In this document: piece by piece, positions 6,162-13,930 of the stretch
How positions within the stretch are numbered: position 1 is the stretch's first letter
Layout: every line of letters begins with the position of its first letter
Assembly: GCA_026984355.1 (NCBI GenBank)
Contig: JALSSG010000080.1
Span: forward strand, 1-17,160
From: Hydrogenothermaceae bacterium
GTDB taxonomy: Bacteria > Aquificota > Aquificia > Aquificales > Hydrogenothermaceae
Reading direction: 5' to 3'
Length of the DNA stretch: 17,160 nucleotides
Made by a program: the position numbers and the translations under genes
Notes under the pieces: model-generated
What the model was told of the DNA's origin: nothing
The model's input: only the letters and a program-made list of their open reading frames with translations
Databases searched by the model: none

Positions 6162-8789
6162 ATGAAGAAACTTAGCAGTAATGAAATTAGAAATATATTT
6201 TTAGATTTTTTTAAATCCAAAGACCATAAAGTAGTAAAATCTTCATCAATTATCCCAGAAACAGACCCTACACTTTTATTCGTAAATGCTGGAATGGTTC
6301 CTTTTAAAAATGTATTTTTAGGATTAGAGAAAAGACCTTACAAAAGAGCAGCTTCCTGTCAAAAAGTTTTTAGAGTATCAGGAAAACATAATGACCTTGA
6401 AAATGTAGGATATACACCAAGGCATCATACATTTTTTGAGATGCTTGGTAATTTTTCCTTTGGAGATTATTTTAAAAAGGAAGCCATAGAATATGCCTGG
6501 GAATTTTTAACCCAAAAATTACAAATTCCTGAAGAAAAACTATACATAACAGTATTTGAAGAAGACGATGAAGCATATGATATATGGACTAAACAAATAG
6601 GAATACCTGAAAATAGAATAAAAAGAATGGGTGTTGAAGATAACTTCTGGTCTATGGGAAACACTGGTCCATGTGGTCCTTCATCAGAAATATACTATGA
6701 CAGAGGAGAAAAATTTGGAAACCCAGAGCTTGGGAGTCCAGAGGATAACAGATATCTTGAGATATGGAACCTTGTCTTTATGCAGTACAACAGAGACGAA
6801 AATGGACATCTTCATCCTCTACCTAACCCAAATATAGATACAGGAATGGGACTTGAAAGAATAGCTTCTGTTTTGCAAGAAGTTGACAGCAATTATGACA
6901 CAGACTTATTTAAACCTTTAATTGAGTTTGGAGAAGAAGTTTCCGGTAAAGAATATGGTAAAAGCCCTAAAGATGATGTTGCAATGAGAGTAATAGCAGA
7001 CCACCTAAGAGCATTAACATTTCTAATCTCTGATGGTGTTCTTCCTTCTAACGAGGGAAGAGGATATGTTTTAAGAAGAATATTAAGAAGAGCCCTTAGA
7101 TATGGTAAAGAGCTTGGAATAGAAAAACCATTTTTATACAAAGGAATTGATGTTGTTGTAGATATAATGAAAGAACCTTATCCAGAACTTATAAGTAATA
7201 AAAACTTTATAAAAAATGTAGTGAAAGCTGAAGAAGAAAGATTTATAAAAACATTAAAAAAAGGAATGGAAATCCTAAAAGAAATAATAGAAAAAGCAAA
7301 AAAAGAAGGTAGAAAACATATAACAGGAAAAGAAATATTTATGCTTTATGATACCTACGGGTTTCCTGTAGACCTTATTGAAGAAATAGCTAAGGATGAA
7401 GGGTTTGGGCTAGATATAGCAGAATATTATAAATTACTTGAAGAGCAAAAAGAAAGAGCAAGAGCATCATGGAAATCACAGGCAAAAGAAGTAAAACCTG
7501 TTTATTTAAATTTAAAAAGTATTCTTCCAGAAAACCAATTTATCGGATATACACATCTTGAAATTGATGATGCTACAGTTTTAGCCATAGTTAAAGACGA
7601 ACAGATAGTAGAATCTTTATCAAAAGAAGAAGAAGGAGAAATAATACTTGATATAACACCTTTTTACGCAGAAAAAGGTGGTCAGGTAGGAGATACAGGT
7701 TTTATAGAAGGAGATGGATTTTTATTTGAAGTTAAAGATACCCAATCTCCAGTAGATGGAATAATAGTTCACAAAGGAAAAGTTATATATGGAACAGTCA
7801 AAAAAGGAGAAACTGTAAAAGCTCAGGTTAACAAAGAAAAAAGACAAAGTACTATGAGGCATCATACAGCAACTCATTTATTACACGCTGCGCTGAGGAA
7901 TATACTTGGAGACCATGTAAAACAGGCTGGTTCATTAGTAGCACCAGATTATCTTAGATTTGATTTTACACACTTTGAAAGTCTTTCAGAAGAAGAATTA
8001 AAAAAGATAGAAGAACTTGTTAACGAAGAAATAATGAAAAATGAACCTGTAATATGCAAAGAACTTCCTTATGATGAAGCTCTTCGTTCAGGAGCTATAG
8101 CTATTTTTGAAGAAAAATACGGAGACGTAGTTAGAGTAATATCAGCTGGAATTTCTACAGAGCTATGTGGAGGAACACATGTATCAAGAACCGGAGATAT
8201 AGGATATTTTAAAATACTATCAGAAACTGCCGTTTCTGCAGGAACAAGAAGAATAGAAGCAGTAGCAGGAAAAAAAGCCGTAGAACATGCTTTAAAAGAA
8301 CATACAATATTAAAACAGTTAACACACATTTTAGTATCAAAGGAAGACCAGCTAATAGATAAGGTAGAAACCTTATTAAAACAACTAAAAGAAAAAGAAA
8401 AAGAATTAGAAAAGTTAAAGAAAAAATCTATCATTGATAGAATAACTCAGATACTAAACATAAAAGAAAAACAGGAATATAAAATCGCCTATGGCTTAAT
8501 AGAAAATCTACAGCCTAACGAACTAAGAGACCTTGCAGATGTAGCAAGAGCCAAATTAGGTAAATCCGTAGTTATGATAGCTACTATTGATAAAGAAAAA
8601 GGTAAGGTTAATTTTATAGTAGCAGTATCAAAAGAATTAACAGACAAAATAAAAGCTGGAGATATAGTAAAACAAATAGCTCCAATTTTAGGCGGAAAAG
8701 GTGGTGGCAGACCTGATATGGCTCAAGGTGGTGGAACAGAAACACAAAAATTAGAAGAAGCATTTAAAAAATTTCAGGAAATTACATAA
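6162..8789 (+). CDS. alaS: Alanine--tRNA ligase
   Basis: Charges tRNA-Ala with alanine and hydrolyses mischarged Ser/Gly-tRNA. At 875 aa it has the usual bacterial full length with all parts. The class II catalytic core includes RHHTFFEMLGNFSFGDYF (87-104) and GMGLERI near 229. The editing domain has its zinc-type residues in HHTATH (about 566-571) and CGGTH (669-673). A Lys/Glu-rich coiled coil follows (about 737-760). The C-terminal C-Ala domain has the Gly-rich GGKGGGRPD near 844. The SD AGGAGG (6142-6147) lies 14 nt before the ATG, longer than normal; no other in-frame start lies between them. It heads a tightly packed series, the next gene starting on the base after its stop. Confidence 0.97.
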   Translation: MKKLSSNEIRNIFLDFFKSKDHKVVKSSSIIPETDPTLLFVNAGMVPFKNVFLGLEKRPYKRAASCQKVFRVSGKHNDLENVGYTPRHHTFFEMLGNFSFGDYFKKEAIEYAWEFLTQKLQIPEEKLYITVFEEDDEAYDIWTKQIGIPENRIKRMGVEDNFWSMGNTGPCGPSSEIYYDRGEKFGNPELGSPEDNRYLEIWNLVFMQYNRDENGHLHPLPNPNIDTGMGLERIASVLQEVDSNYDTDLFKPLIEFGEEVSGKEYGKSPKDDVAMRVIADHLRALTFLISDGVLPSNEGRGYVLRRILRRALRYGKELGIEKPFLYKGIDVVVDIMKEPYPELISNKNFIKNVVKAEEERFIKTLKKGMEILKEIIEKAKKEGRKHITGKEIFMLYDTYGFPVDLIEEIAKDEGFGLDIAEYYKLLEEQKERARASWKSQAKEVKPVYLNLKSILPENQFIGYTHLEIDDATVLAIVKDEQIVESLSKEEEGEIILDITPFYAEKGGQVGDTGFIEGDGFLFEVKDTQSPVDGIIVHKGKVIYGTVKKGETVKAQVNKEKRQSTMRHHTATHLLHAALRNILGDHVKQAGSLVAPDYLRFDFTHFESLSEEELKKIEELVNEEIMKNEPVICKELPYDEALRSGAIAIFEEKYGDVVRVISAGISTELCGGTHVSRTGDIGYFKILSETAVSAGTRRIEAVAGKKAVEHALKEHTILKQLTHILVSKEDQLIDKVETLLKQLKEKEKELEKLKKKSIIDRITQILNIKEKQEYKIAYGLIENLQPNELRDLADVARAKLGKSVVMIATIDKEKGKVNFIVAVSKELTDKIKAGDIVKQIAPILGGKGGGRPDMAQGGGTETQKLEEAFKKFQEIT

Positions 8790-9128
8790 ATGTTTATATA
8801 TATACTAAGTTTAGTTCTTATAGCTTTCTTATATGCTTATCCTTTTTCAAAAGGACATGATTCTGTACCTACAATCACCACACAAAGCTCTGAGCCTATT
8901 ATAATACAGGGGTGTATAGGAGAGTGTTCAAGCTGTCATACCTTAACAAAACAAGAAGCAAAACAACTACTTAGCAAAAAATTTGATGTAAAAGAAATTA
9001 TATCGATAGTAGTAGACAGAGGTTTTTTTAAAGTAGAATATCTTGACTCAAAAAATAAAAAACAGCTTATAAATATAATGTTTGGAAAAGACAAAGCAGC
9101 CAAAGAAATATTTTTTCTGGATGAGTAA
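8790..9128 (+). CDS. Small exported CxxCH protein, DsbC N-domain-like
   Basis: No confident family. The 112-residue protein has an N-terminal signal or anchor (residues 3-17), then a Ser/Thr-rich linker, then GCIGECSSCHTLTKQEAKQLL (41-61). It carries one CxxCH site (C46, C49, H50) with another Cys at 42. The remainder alternates beta-like stretches (VKEIISIVVDRGFFKVEYLD) and a charged end. CxxCH could bind one c-type heme. The CxGxCxxCHxLTxxEA pattern also recalls, from memory, the N-terminal domain of some bacterial DsbC-type disulfide isomerases, but the thioredoxin domain is absent and no frameshift is seen: coaE begins on the next base. SD AGGA at 8776-8779. Location would be the periplasm or outer face of the inner membrane. 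Confidence 0.7.
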   Translation: MFIYILSLVLIAFLYAYPFSKGHDSVPTITTQSSEPIIIQGCIGECSSCHTLTKQEAKQLLSKKFDVKEIISIVVDRGFFKVEYLDSKNKKQLINIMFGKDKAAKEIFFLDE

Positions 9129-9743
9129 ATGTTAAAAGTAGGTCTAACAGGTTCTATAGGAACAGGTAAATCCACAGTAGAAAAATTAATGCAAGAACTT
9201 GGAGCCTATACTATAGATGCTGATAAAATTGTGCATGATTTATTAGAAAAACCAGAAATAATAAACCAGATAAAAAAAGAATTTGGCAATGAAGTTATAC
9301 AAGACAGTAAAATAAACAGGAAAAAGTTAGCACATATAGTATTTCACGACAAAGAGAAAAGAAAAAAATTAGAAAATATACTTCATCCATTAGTATTTAA
9401 AGAAATACAAAAGTTTTTTCAACAAGTAGAAAAAAAAGACCCATGTGCAATAGCAGTTGCTGATGTTCCGCTTATGATAGAAACAGGTTCCTACAAAAAT
9501 TACGATATAGTTATCGTAGTTTATTCACCAAAATCAACTCAAATAGAAAGACTTCTAAAAAAAGGAATGTCAAAAGAAGAAGCATTAGCAAGAATAAATG
9601 CCCAGATGGATATAGAAGAAAAGAAAAAATATGCAGATATTGTTATAGAAAACACTGGAAGCTTTGAAGATTTGAGAAAAAAGGTAGAAAATGTATATAA
9701 AATTTTAAAAGAAAAAGCAACAAAGGAATGTAAACATGTGTGA
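9129..9743 (+). CDS. coaE: Dephospho-CoA kinase
   Basis: Phosphorylates the 3'-hydroxyl of dephospho-CoA, the last step of coenzyme A synthesis. The 204-residue length is normal for CoaE. The P-loop is GSIGTGKST (8-16), followed by the conserved IDADKIVHDLL (29-39) and the PLMIETG segment of the substrate-binding part. The arginine-containing helix with RLLKKG and ARINAQM near 140-160 corresponds to the LID region. The ATG follows the stop of the CxxCH gene without a gap, and the last 8 nt overlap the BFD-like gene, so translation is probably coupled along the series. Confidence 0.93.
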   Translation: MLKVGLTGSIGTGKSTVEKLMQELGAYTIDADKIVHDLLEKPEIINQIKKEFGNEVIQDSKINRKKLAHIVFHDKEKRKKLENILHPLVFKEIQKFFQQVEKKDPCAIAVADVPLMIETGSYKNYDIVIVVYSPKSTQIERLLKKGMSKEEALARINAQMDIEEKKKYADIVIENTGSFEDLRKKVENVYKILKEKATKECKHV

Positions 9744-9933
9744 AGATATATTAGTTTGTGAATGTAAAAATGTATGCTTAAAAGAGATTATAAATGCAAT
9801 ACAAAATGGAGCAAAATCGATTGAAGACATTCAAAACAGCACAAATGCTGGGACAATATGTAAAATGTGTATATCAAAAGAATATGATGTTTATGGTGAA
9901 AGAGCAGTTCATATAAAAGAACTTTTAAAATAG
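9736..9933 (+). CDS. BFD-like [2Fe-2S]-binding protein
   Basis: A 65-residue protein with the bacterioferritin-associated ferredoxin (BFD) fingerprint: C8-x-C10, then 31 residues, then C42-x2-C45. This is the spacing that binds a [2Fe-2S] cluster in BFD, NifU, nitrite reductase and related domains. The sequence LVCECKNVCLKEI and the GTICKMC turn fit well. Two extra cysteines are at 2 and 14. It overlaps coaE by 8 nt, with AAGGAA inside coaE as SD, and ends 9 nt before nuoF. No ferritin gene is present nearby, so an electron-transfer role with the NuoF-type flavoprotein is at least as plausible as iron release. That link is inference. Confidence 0.8.
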   Translation: MCEDILVCECKNVCLKEIINAIQNGAKSIEDIQNSTNAGTICKMCISKEYDVYGERAVHIKELLK

Positions 9934-9942
9934 AGGAAAGAA

Positions 9943-11235
9943 ATGATAGTAAAAGAACCAATACCACATTTACCAGATATACATGTAGAAAGCAGAGTAA
10001 ACCTATTACTAAGAAGAGCAAAAGAAAACAGAACTACAACATTAGAAGAATACGTAAATACAGGAGGATACTCAGCTTTAAAAAAAGCTTTATTTAAACT
10101 AACACCAGAAGATATAGTATCCTTAGTAGAAGAAAGTACTCTAAGAGGAAGAGGTGGAGCAGGTTTCCCAACAGGAAGAAAGTGGAGATTTGCTCTTATG
10201 AACCCACCACCAAGATATCTTATCTGTAATGCAGACGAAAGTGAACCAGGAACTTTTAAGGATAGAATAATAATAGAAAGAGACCCACACCTTCTTTTAG
10301 AAGGTATAACTATTTCAGCTTATGCACTTGGTGTAAAGGAAGCTTTCATATATATAAGAGGAGAATATCCTGCAGGATATAGGATTTTAGAAAACGCCAT
10401 ACAGGAAGCAAAAGAAGCTGGCTTTCTTGGAAAGAATATTCTTGGAACAGATTTTTCACTTGAAATCTATGTATATAGAGGAGCAGGAGCGTACATATGT
10501 GGAGAGGAAACAGCACTTATAGAAAGTCTTGAAGGCAAAAGAGGTCATCCAAGATTAAGACCACCATATCCAGCACAGGTTGGACTTTTTAATAGACCCA
10601 CTGTAGTAAACAATGTAGAAACACTATCAAATATACCAATAATAATAACCTACGAAAGTTATTTTATGAATATTGGACCTTCAGGATTTTATGGACCAAA
10701 ACTATTTCCAGTAAGTGGGAAAGTAAATAAACCCGGTGTTTATGAATCTACAATGGATATTACTTTAAGAGAGCTTATAGATATGGCTGGCGGTATAAAA
10801 GATGGAAAAAAGTTTAAAGCAGTATTCTCTGGAGCACTTGGAGTTTATGATGAAAACGATTTAGATACACCTATGGATTACTCTCCAAAAGGATTTGGAG
10901 GAACAGGAACGGTAATCGTTTTAGATGAAACAGACTGTATCATAGACTCACTTATAGTTATAGCAAACTTTTTTCATCACGAAAGCTGTGGAAAGTGTAC
11001 TCCGTGTAGAATTGGAACGTATGAACAATTCAACATAATAAAAAAATTTCAGGAAGGAACTGCAACCAAAAAGGATATAGAATATCTACAACATTTAGCA
11101 AAAAATATCCCTGTAGGCTCAATATGTGGACTTGGATACTCAGCACCACAGGCTATAGTAGATGCTTTAAACAAATTTCCAGAAGAATTTGAAGCTCATA
11201 TAAACAAAAACTGCCCAGCTGGAGTTTGTTTTTAG
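9943..11235 (+). CDS. nuoF: NADH-quinone oxidoreductase subunit F (NuoF-type flavoprotein)
   Basis: The FMN- and [4Fe-4S]-bearing subunit that oxidises NADH in complex I and relatives. At 430 aa it has normal NuoF length. The nucleotide/FMN loop is GRGGAGFPTGRKW (69-81), followed by CNADESEPGTFKDR (95-107) and GAGAYICGEETALIESLEG further on. The cluster ligands are C349, C352 and C355 in ESCGKCTPCR, plus C395 in SICGLG. The protein ends NKNCPAGVCF; that cysteine pair is familiar from HndC/HydB-like relatives, where it precedes an extra ferredoxin domain that is missing here. SD GAGG (9933-9936) precedes the ATG. No nuoE, nuoG or other complex I gene is in the window, so a partner in another NAD-linked enzyme cannot be excluded. 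Confidence 0.92.
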   Translation: MIVKEPIPHLPDIHVESRVNLLLRRAKENRTTTLEEYVNTGGYSALKKALFKLTPEDIVSLVEESTLRGRGGAGFPTGRKWRFALMNPPPRYLICNADESEPGTFKDRIIIERDPHLLLEGITISAYALGVKEAFIYIRGEYPAGYRILENAIQEAKEAGFLGKNILGTDFSLEIYVYRGAGAYICGEETALIESLEGKRGHPRLRPPYPAQVGLFNRPTVVNNVETLSNIPIIITYESYFMNIGPSGFYGPKLFPVSGKVNKPGVYESTMDITLRELIDMAGGIKDGKKFKAVFSGALGVYDENDLDTPMDYSPKGFGGTGTVIVLDETDCIIDSLIVIANFFHHESCGKCTPCRIGTYEQFNIIKKFQEGTATKKDIEYLQHLAKNIPVGSICGLGYSAPQAIVDALNKFPEEFEAHINKNCPAGVCF

Positions 11236-11253
11236 TAAATTACACACTTAAGT

Positions 11254-11259
11254 TATAAT
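11254..11259 (+). promoter_or_regulatory. Possible -10 box for guaA
   Basis: A perfect TATAAT lies in the 59-base gap between nuoF and guaA, 35 bases before the TTG start. The best -35 at 17-base spacing is TTTAGT (11231-11236), which overlaps the nuoF stop and matches consensus poorly. No terminator hairpin separates nuoF from guaA, so read-through is also likely. Confidence 0.35.
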
Positions 11260-11294
11260 ATTTCCTCATAAGCACTTTTAAAAAGAGGTTAATA

Positions 11295-12833
11295 TTGGAA
11301 CATCAAGGTATTGTTATCTTAGATTTTGGTTCACAGTATACCCAGCTTATTGCCAGAAGAATAAGAGAAAGTCATGTTTACAGTGAAATACTTCCCTATA
11401 ATGCGTCGATAGAAGAGATAAAAAAACATAATCCAAAAGGAATTATATTCTCTGGAGGACCAGCTTCTGTTTATGAAAAAGATGCACCAAGACCAGACCC
11501 AGAAGTTTTCAATTTAGGACTTCCAATTCTTGGTATATGTTATGGACTTCAGCTTATTGTTGACCACTTTGGTGGAAAAGTAGTAAAAGCAGAAAAACAC
11601 GAATACGGAAGAGCTGAATTAGAAATTCTTAATCATGAAGACCTTTTCTACAATATACCTAACTATATCCATGTATGGATGAGTCATGCTGATAGAGTAG
11701 AAGTTCTACCAGAAGGATTTGAAACCATAGCAAGAACTTTCAATGCTCCATATGCTGCTATAAGAAACAGAGAAAAGAAAATATGGGGAGTCCAGTTTCA
11801 CCCAGAAGTATCCCATACTTATCTTGGAAAAGAAATTCTAGAAAATTTTGCTGTAAGGATATGTGGTTGTGAGCAAAACTGGACTATGGGACGCTTTTTG
11901 ATGGAAAAGGAAGTTGAAATCAGAAAAATGGTAGGAAACAAAAAAGCCATCTGTGCTTTATCTGGAGGAGTTGACTCTGCTGTAGCTGCTGTTCTTGTAT
12001 ATAATGCTATAGGAGATAACCTAACGTGCATATTTGTAGACAATGGTCTTTTAAGAAAAGGTGAAAGAGAACAGGTAGAAAAAACATTTAAAGACCATTT
12101 TCATATGCCGTTAATAGTAGTAGATGCAAAAGATAGATTTTTAAGAGCTTTAAAAGGTATAACAGACCCAGAGCAAAAAAGGAAAATTATAGGAAATCTT
12201 TTCATAGAAATTTTTGAAGAAGAAGCAAAAAAAATTCCTGATGTTGAATATCTTGTACAGGGAACTCTTTATCCAGATGTGATAGAAAGCGTATCAGTAA
12301 AAGGTCCTTCTGCCGTAATAAAAACACATCACAACGTTGGTGGATTACCAGAAAAGATGAATTTAAAACTTATAGAACCTCTTAGAGAACTATTTAAAGA
12401 TGAAGTAAGAGAATTAGGAAAAGAACTTGGATTACCTGATGAAATTGTGTATAGACATCCTTTCCCTGGTCCTGGTCTTGCAATAAGAATTATAGGAGAA
12501 GTTAATGAAAAAGATTTAAATATTCTAAGAGAAGCTGATGCAATAGTTATAGAAGAAATAAAAAAAGCTGGTTTATATAGGGATTTATGGCAGGCTTTTG
12601 CTGTTTTACTACCTATACGTACTGTTGGGGTTATGGGAGATTACAGAACATATGAAAAAGTTATAGCAGTTAGAGCTGTAGAAAGTACTGACGGAATGAC
12701 TGCAGACTGGGCTAAGCTACCATATAGTGTTATGGATAGTATAATGAGAAGGATTATAAATGAAGTATCAGGAGTAAATAGAGTTGTTTACGATATAACC
12801 TCTAAACCACCAGGAACTATTGAATGGGAATAA
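11295..12833 (+). CDS. guaA: GMP synthase (glutamine-hydrolysing)
   Basis: Converts XMP to GMP using glutamine and ATP. The 512-residue chain has a class I glutamine amidotransferase domain with catalytic C82 (GICYGLQL), H169 and E171 (QFHPEV). Then comes an ATP-pyrophosphatase domain with the P-loop SGGVDS at 223-228, and the C-terminal dimerisation domain (PFPGPGLAIRIIGEV; ending in ITSKPPGTIEWE). The start is TTG at 11295: AGAGGT (11284-11289) sits 5 nt upstream, the encoded EHQGIVILDFGSQY is the expected GuaA N-terminus, and no ATG is near. The stop overlaps the ATG of the next gene by one base (TAATG). Confidence 0.96.
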   Translation: MEHQGIVILDFGSQYTQLIARRIRESHVYSEILPYNASIEEIKKHNPKGIIFSGGPASVYEKDAPRPDPEVFNLGLPILGICYGLQLIVDHFGGKVVKAEKHEYGRAELEILNHEDLFYNIPNYIHVWMSHADRVEVLPEGFETIARTFNAPYAAIRNREKKIWGVQFHPEVSHTYLGKEILENFAVRICGCEQNWTMGRFLMEKEVEIRKMVGNKKAICALSGGVDSAVAAVLVYNAIGDNLTCIFVDNGLLRKGEREQVEKTFKDHFHMPLIVVDAKDRFLRALKGITDPEQKRKIIGNLFIEIFEEEAKKIPDVEYLVQGTLYPDVIESVSVKGPSAVIKTHHNVGGLPEKMNLKLIEPLRELFKDEVRELGKELGLPDEIVYRHPFPGPGLAIRIIGEVNEKDLNILREADAIVIEEIKKAGLYRDLWQAFAVLLPIRTVGVMGDYRTYEKVIAVRAVESTDGMTADWAKLPYSVMDSIMRRIINEVSGVNRVVYDITSKPPGTIEWE

Positions 12834-13135
12834 TGAAAAAATGGTTTTTATACCTATCTGGAATTTTATATATTCTTTTTATAATTGAAACTATTACAGG
12901 ATACTGGATATGGAAACCCAGAGTTGTAGGTGAAGTTTTTCAATACATAATATCTAGAGGTGATGCGTACTCTTTACATGTTAAAATTTTACCTATACCC
13001 TTTCTGATATTTTTCTTCATACATGTGTCTATAGCTTTAAAAAAGTACTTCCTGAGAAGAAAAAAGCTTTATAATACAGTTATATTAATTAACATATTAC
13101 TATTTTTGCTGTTTTTTTACTTCCATATAGCTTAA
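12833..13135 (+). CDS. Small membrane protein with H-x14-H pair, function unknown
   Basis: Not recognised. The 100-residue protein is mostly membrane: segments at about 5-24, 50-69 and 80-97, joined by short basic loops (ALKKYFLRRKKLY). The second segment has H49 and H64 with 14 residues between them, a spacing that can ligate heme b across a helix, and its surroundings (SLHVKILPIPFLIFFFIHVSI) recall small b-type cytochrome or DUF4405-like domains. One His pair in one helix would need a partner or homodimer to hold heme within the membrane, or the two may lie near opposite faces. The ATG at 12833 overlaps the guaA stop (TAATG). An earlier ATG at 12824 would add MGI only. uspA follows 23 nt later. 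Confidence 0.7.
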   Translation: MKKWFLYLSGILYILFIIETITGYWIWKPRVVGEVFQYIISRGDAYSLHVKILPIPFLIFFFIHVSIALKKYFLRRKKLYNTVILINILLFLLFFYFHIA

Positions 13136-13158
13136 TTGGTGGTATCAAGGAGGTTAAT

Positions 13159-13593
13159 ATGCCTTACAAAAACATATTACTTGGATATGACGGTTCTGAC
13201 CCTAGCAAAAAAGCTTTAGAAAAAGCTGTAAAACTTTCAAAACAACTAAATGCTCAGCTTCATATTGTTGGTGTTATAAAACCTTTTGAGTTTGCAGCGA
13301 TAGATTATATTCCACCAGAAGAAATAGAAAAATATGAAGAAGAGGAACTAAAAAAGGAAGAAATTATACTAAAGGAAGCTATTGAGTATGCTAATCAACA
13401 TGGAATTAATGCAATATTCAAAGTTATGGAAGGTGAACCAGCAGAAGAGCTTATGACCTATGCAGATGAAAATAGCTGTGATTTAATCATTGTAGGAAAA
13501 AGAGGTAAAGGTGGATTTAAAAGACTTTTACTTGGAAGTACTGCAGGAAATTTAGTAAAATATGCAAATCAATCTGTGCTGGTAGTTAAATAG
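13159..13593 (+). CDS. Universal stress protein, ATP-binding type
   Basis: A single-domain UspA-family protein of 144 aa, usually a cytoplasmic dimer that binds ATP or AMP and responds to stress or energy state. It opens with YKNILLGYDGSDPSKKAL (the nucleotide-binding Asp in D11-G-S) and ends with the family's phosphate-binding pattern G113-x2-G116-x9-G126-S, then the LVKYANQSVLVVK strand. This motif places it among the ATP-binding members. A strong SD (AAGGAGG) lies 6 nt before the ATG. It is the last gene of the plus-strand series and converges on the ferredoxin pair. The particular stress cannot be read from the sequence. Confidence 0.92.
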   Translation: MPYKNILLGYDGSDPSKKALEKAVKLSKQLNAQLHIVGVIKPFEFAAIDYIPPEEIEKYEEEELKKEEIILKEAIEYANQHGINAIFKVMEGEPAEELMTYADENSCDLIIVGKRGKGGFKRLLLGSTAGNLVKYANQSVLVVK

Positions 13594-13641
13594 ATTTTAG
13601 GTAAATGTCTGAAAATAATAAGTGAAAATAAAAAGAAAGGA

Positions 13642-13659
13642 AGGCTCCTTACGGAGCCT
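13642..13659 (-). terminator. Intrinsic terminator of the ferredoxin genes
   Basis: A perfect 7-bp stem (AGGCTCC 13642-13648, GGAGCCT 13653-13659) with a TTAC loop lies 8 bases past the first ferredoxin stop. On the minus strand it is followed by a T-rich tract (complement of 13625-13641, with TTTCTTTTTATTTT). On the plus strand the following bases are mixed, so it would terminate uspA less well. Confidence 0.75.
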
Positions 13660-13667
13660 ATATGTTA

Positions 13668-13907
13668 TTATTCTTCAATAGTTTCAGTTATGAGAGAACC
13701 AGATGGACACTCTTCAGTTACTTCAAGAACTCTTTCACATACATCTTCTCCGATTTCTGAGCAGTCTATAATAGCACCATCACCGCCTATTTCTTCTTTT
13801 ACTGCTGCTATTCCATCTCCTGTATCTACATATACCTCTGGAACTTCATCATAACATAGTGCACATGCTGTGCATGTATCTTGATCTACCATTACTTTCA
13901 ATTTCAT
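13668..13907 (-). CDS. [4Fe-4S] ferredoxin, promoter-distal copy
   Basis: A soluble 79-residue ferredoxin with one cluster: ligands C12, C15 and C18 (TCTACALC) and C67 (ECPSG). Two more cysteines, C49 and C57, could form a disulfide, as in other mono-cluster ferredoxins of thermophiles. It is strongly acidic at the C-terminus (TETIEE). In autotrophic Aquificota such ferredoxins donate electrons to reductive TCA cycle enzymes; that assignment here is inferred from taxon. It differs from the neighbouring copy at six of 79 residues. It has its own perfect SD (AAGGAGGT in the 23-base gap) and starts 23 nt after the stop of the other copy, so the two are co-transcribed. The start is the only suitable ATG. 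Confidence 0.93.
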   Translation of the reverse strand: MKLKVMVDQDTCTACALCYDEVPEVYVDTGDGIAAVKEEIGGDGAIIDCSEIGEDVCERVLEVTEECPSGSLITETIEE

Positions 13908-13930
13908 GGTTGCTTACCTCCTTCAAAGGA

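Noticed and set aside
8069..8434. 121-codon minus-strand ORF inside alaS
   Set aside because: It is the antisense shadow of a well-conserved AlaRS region, rich in Ser/Phe, with no family features.
11236..11294. Purine riboswitch upstream of guaA
   Set aside because: The 59-base gap is too short for the aptamer plus expression platform, and no conserved junction or stems are seen.
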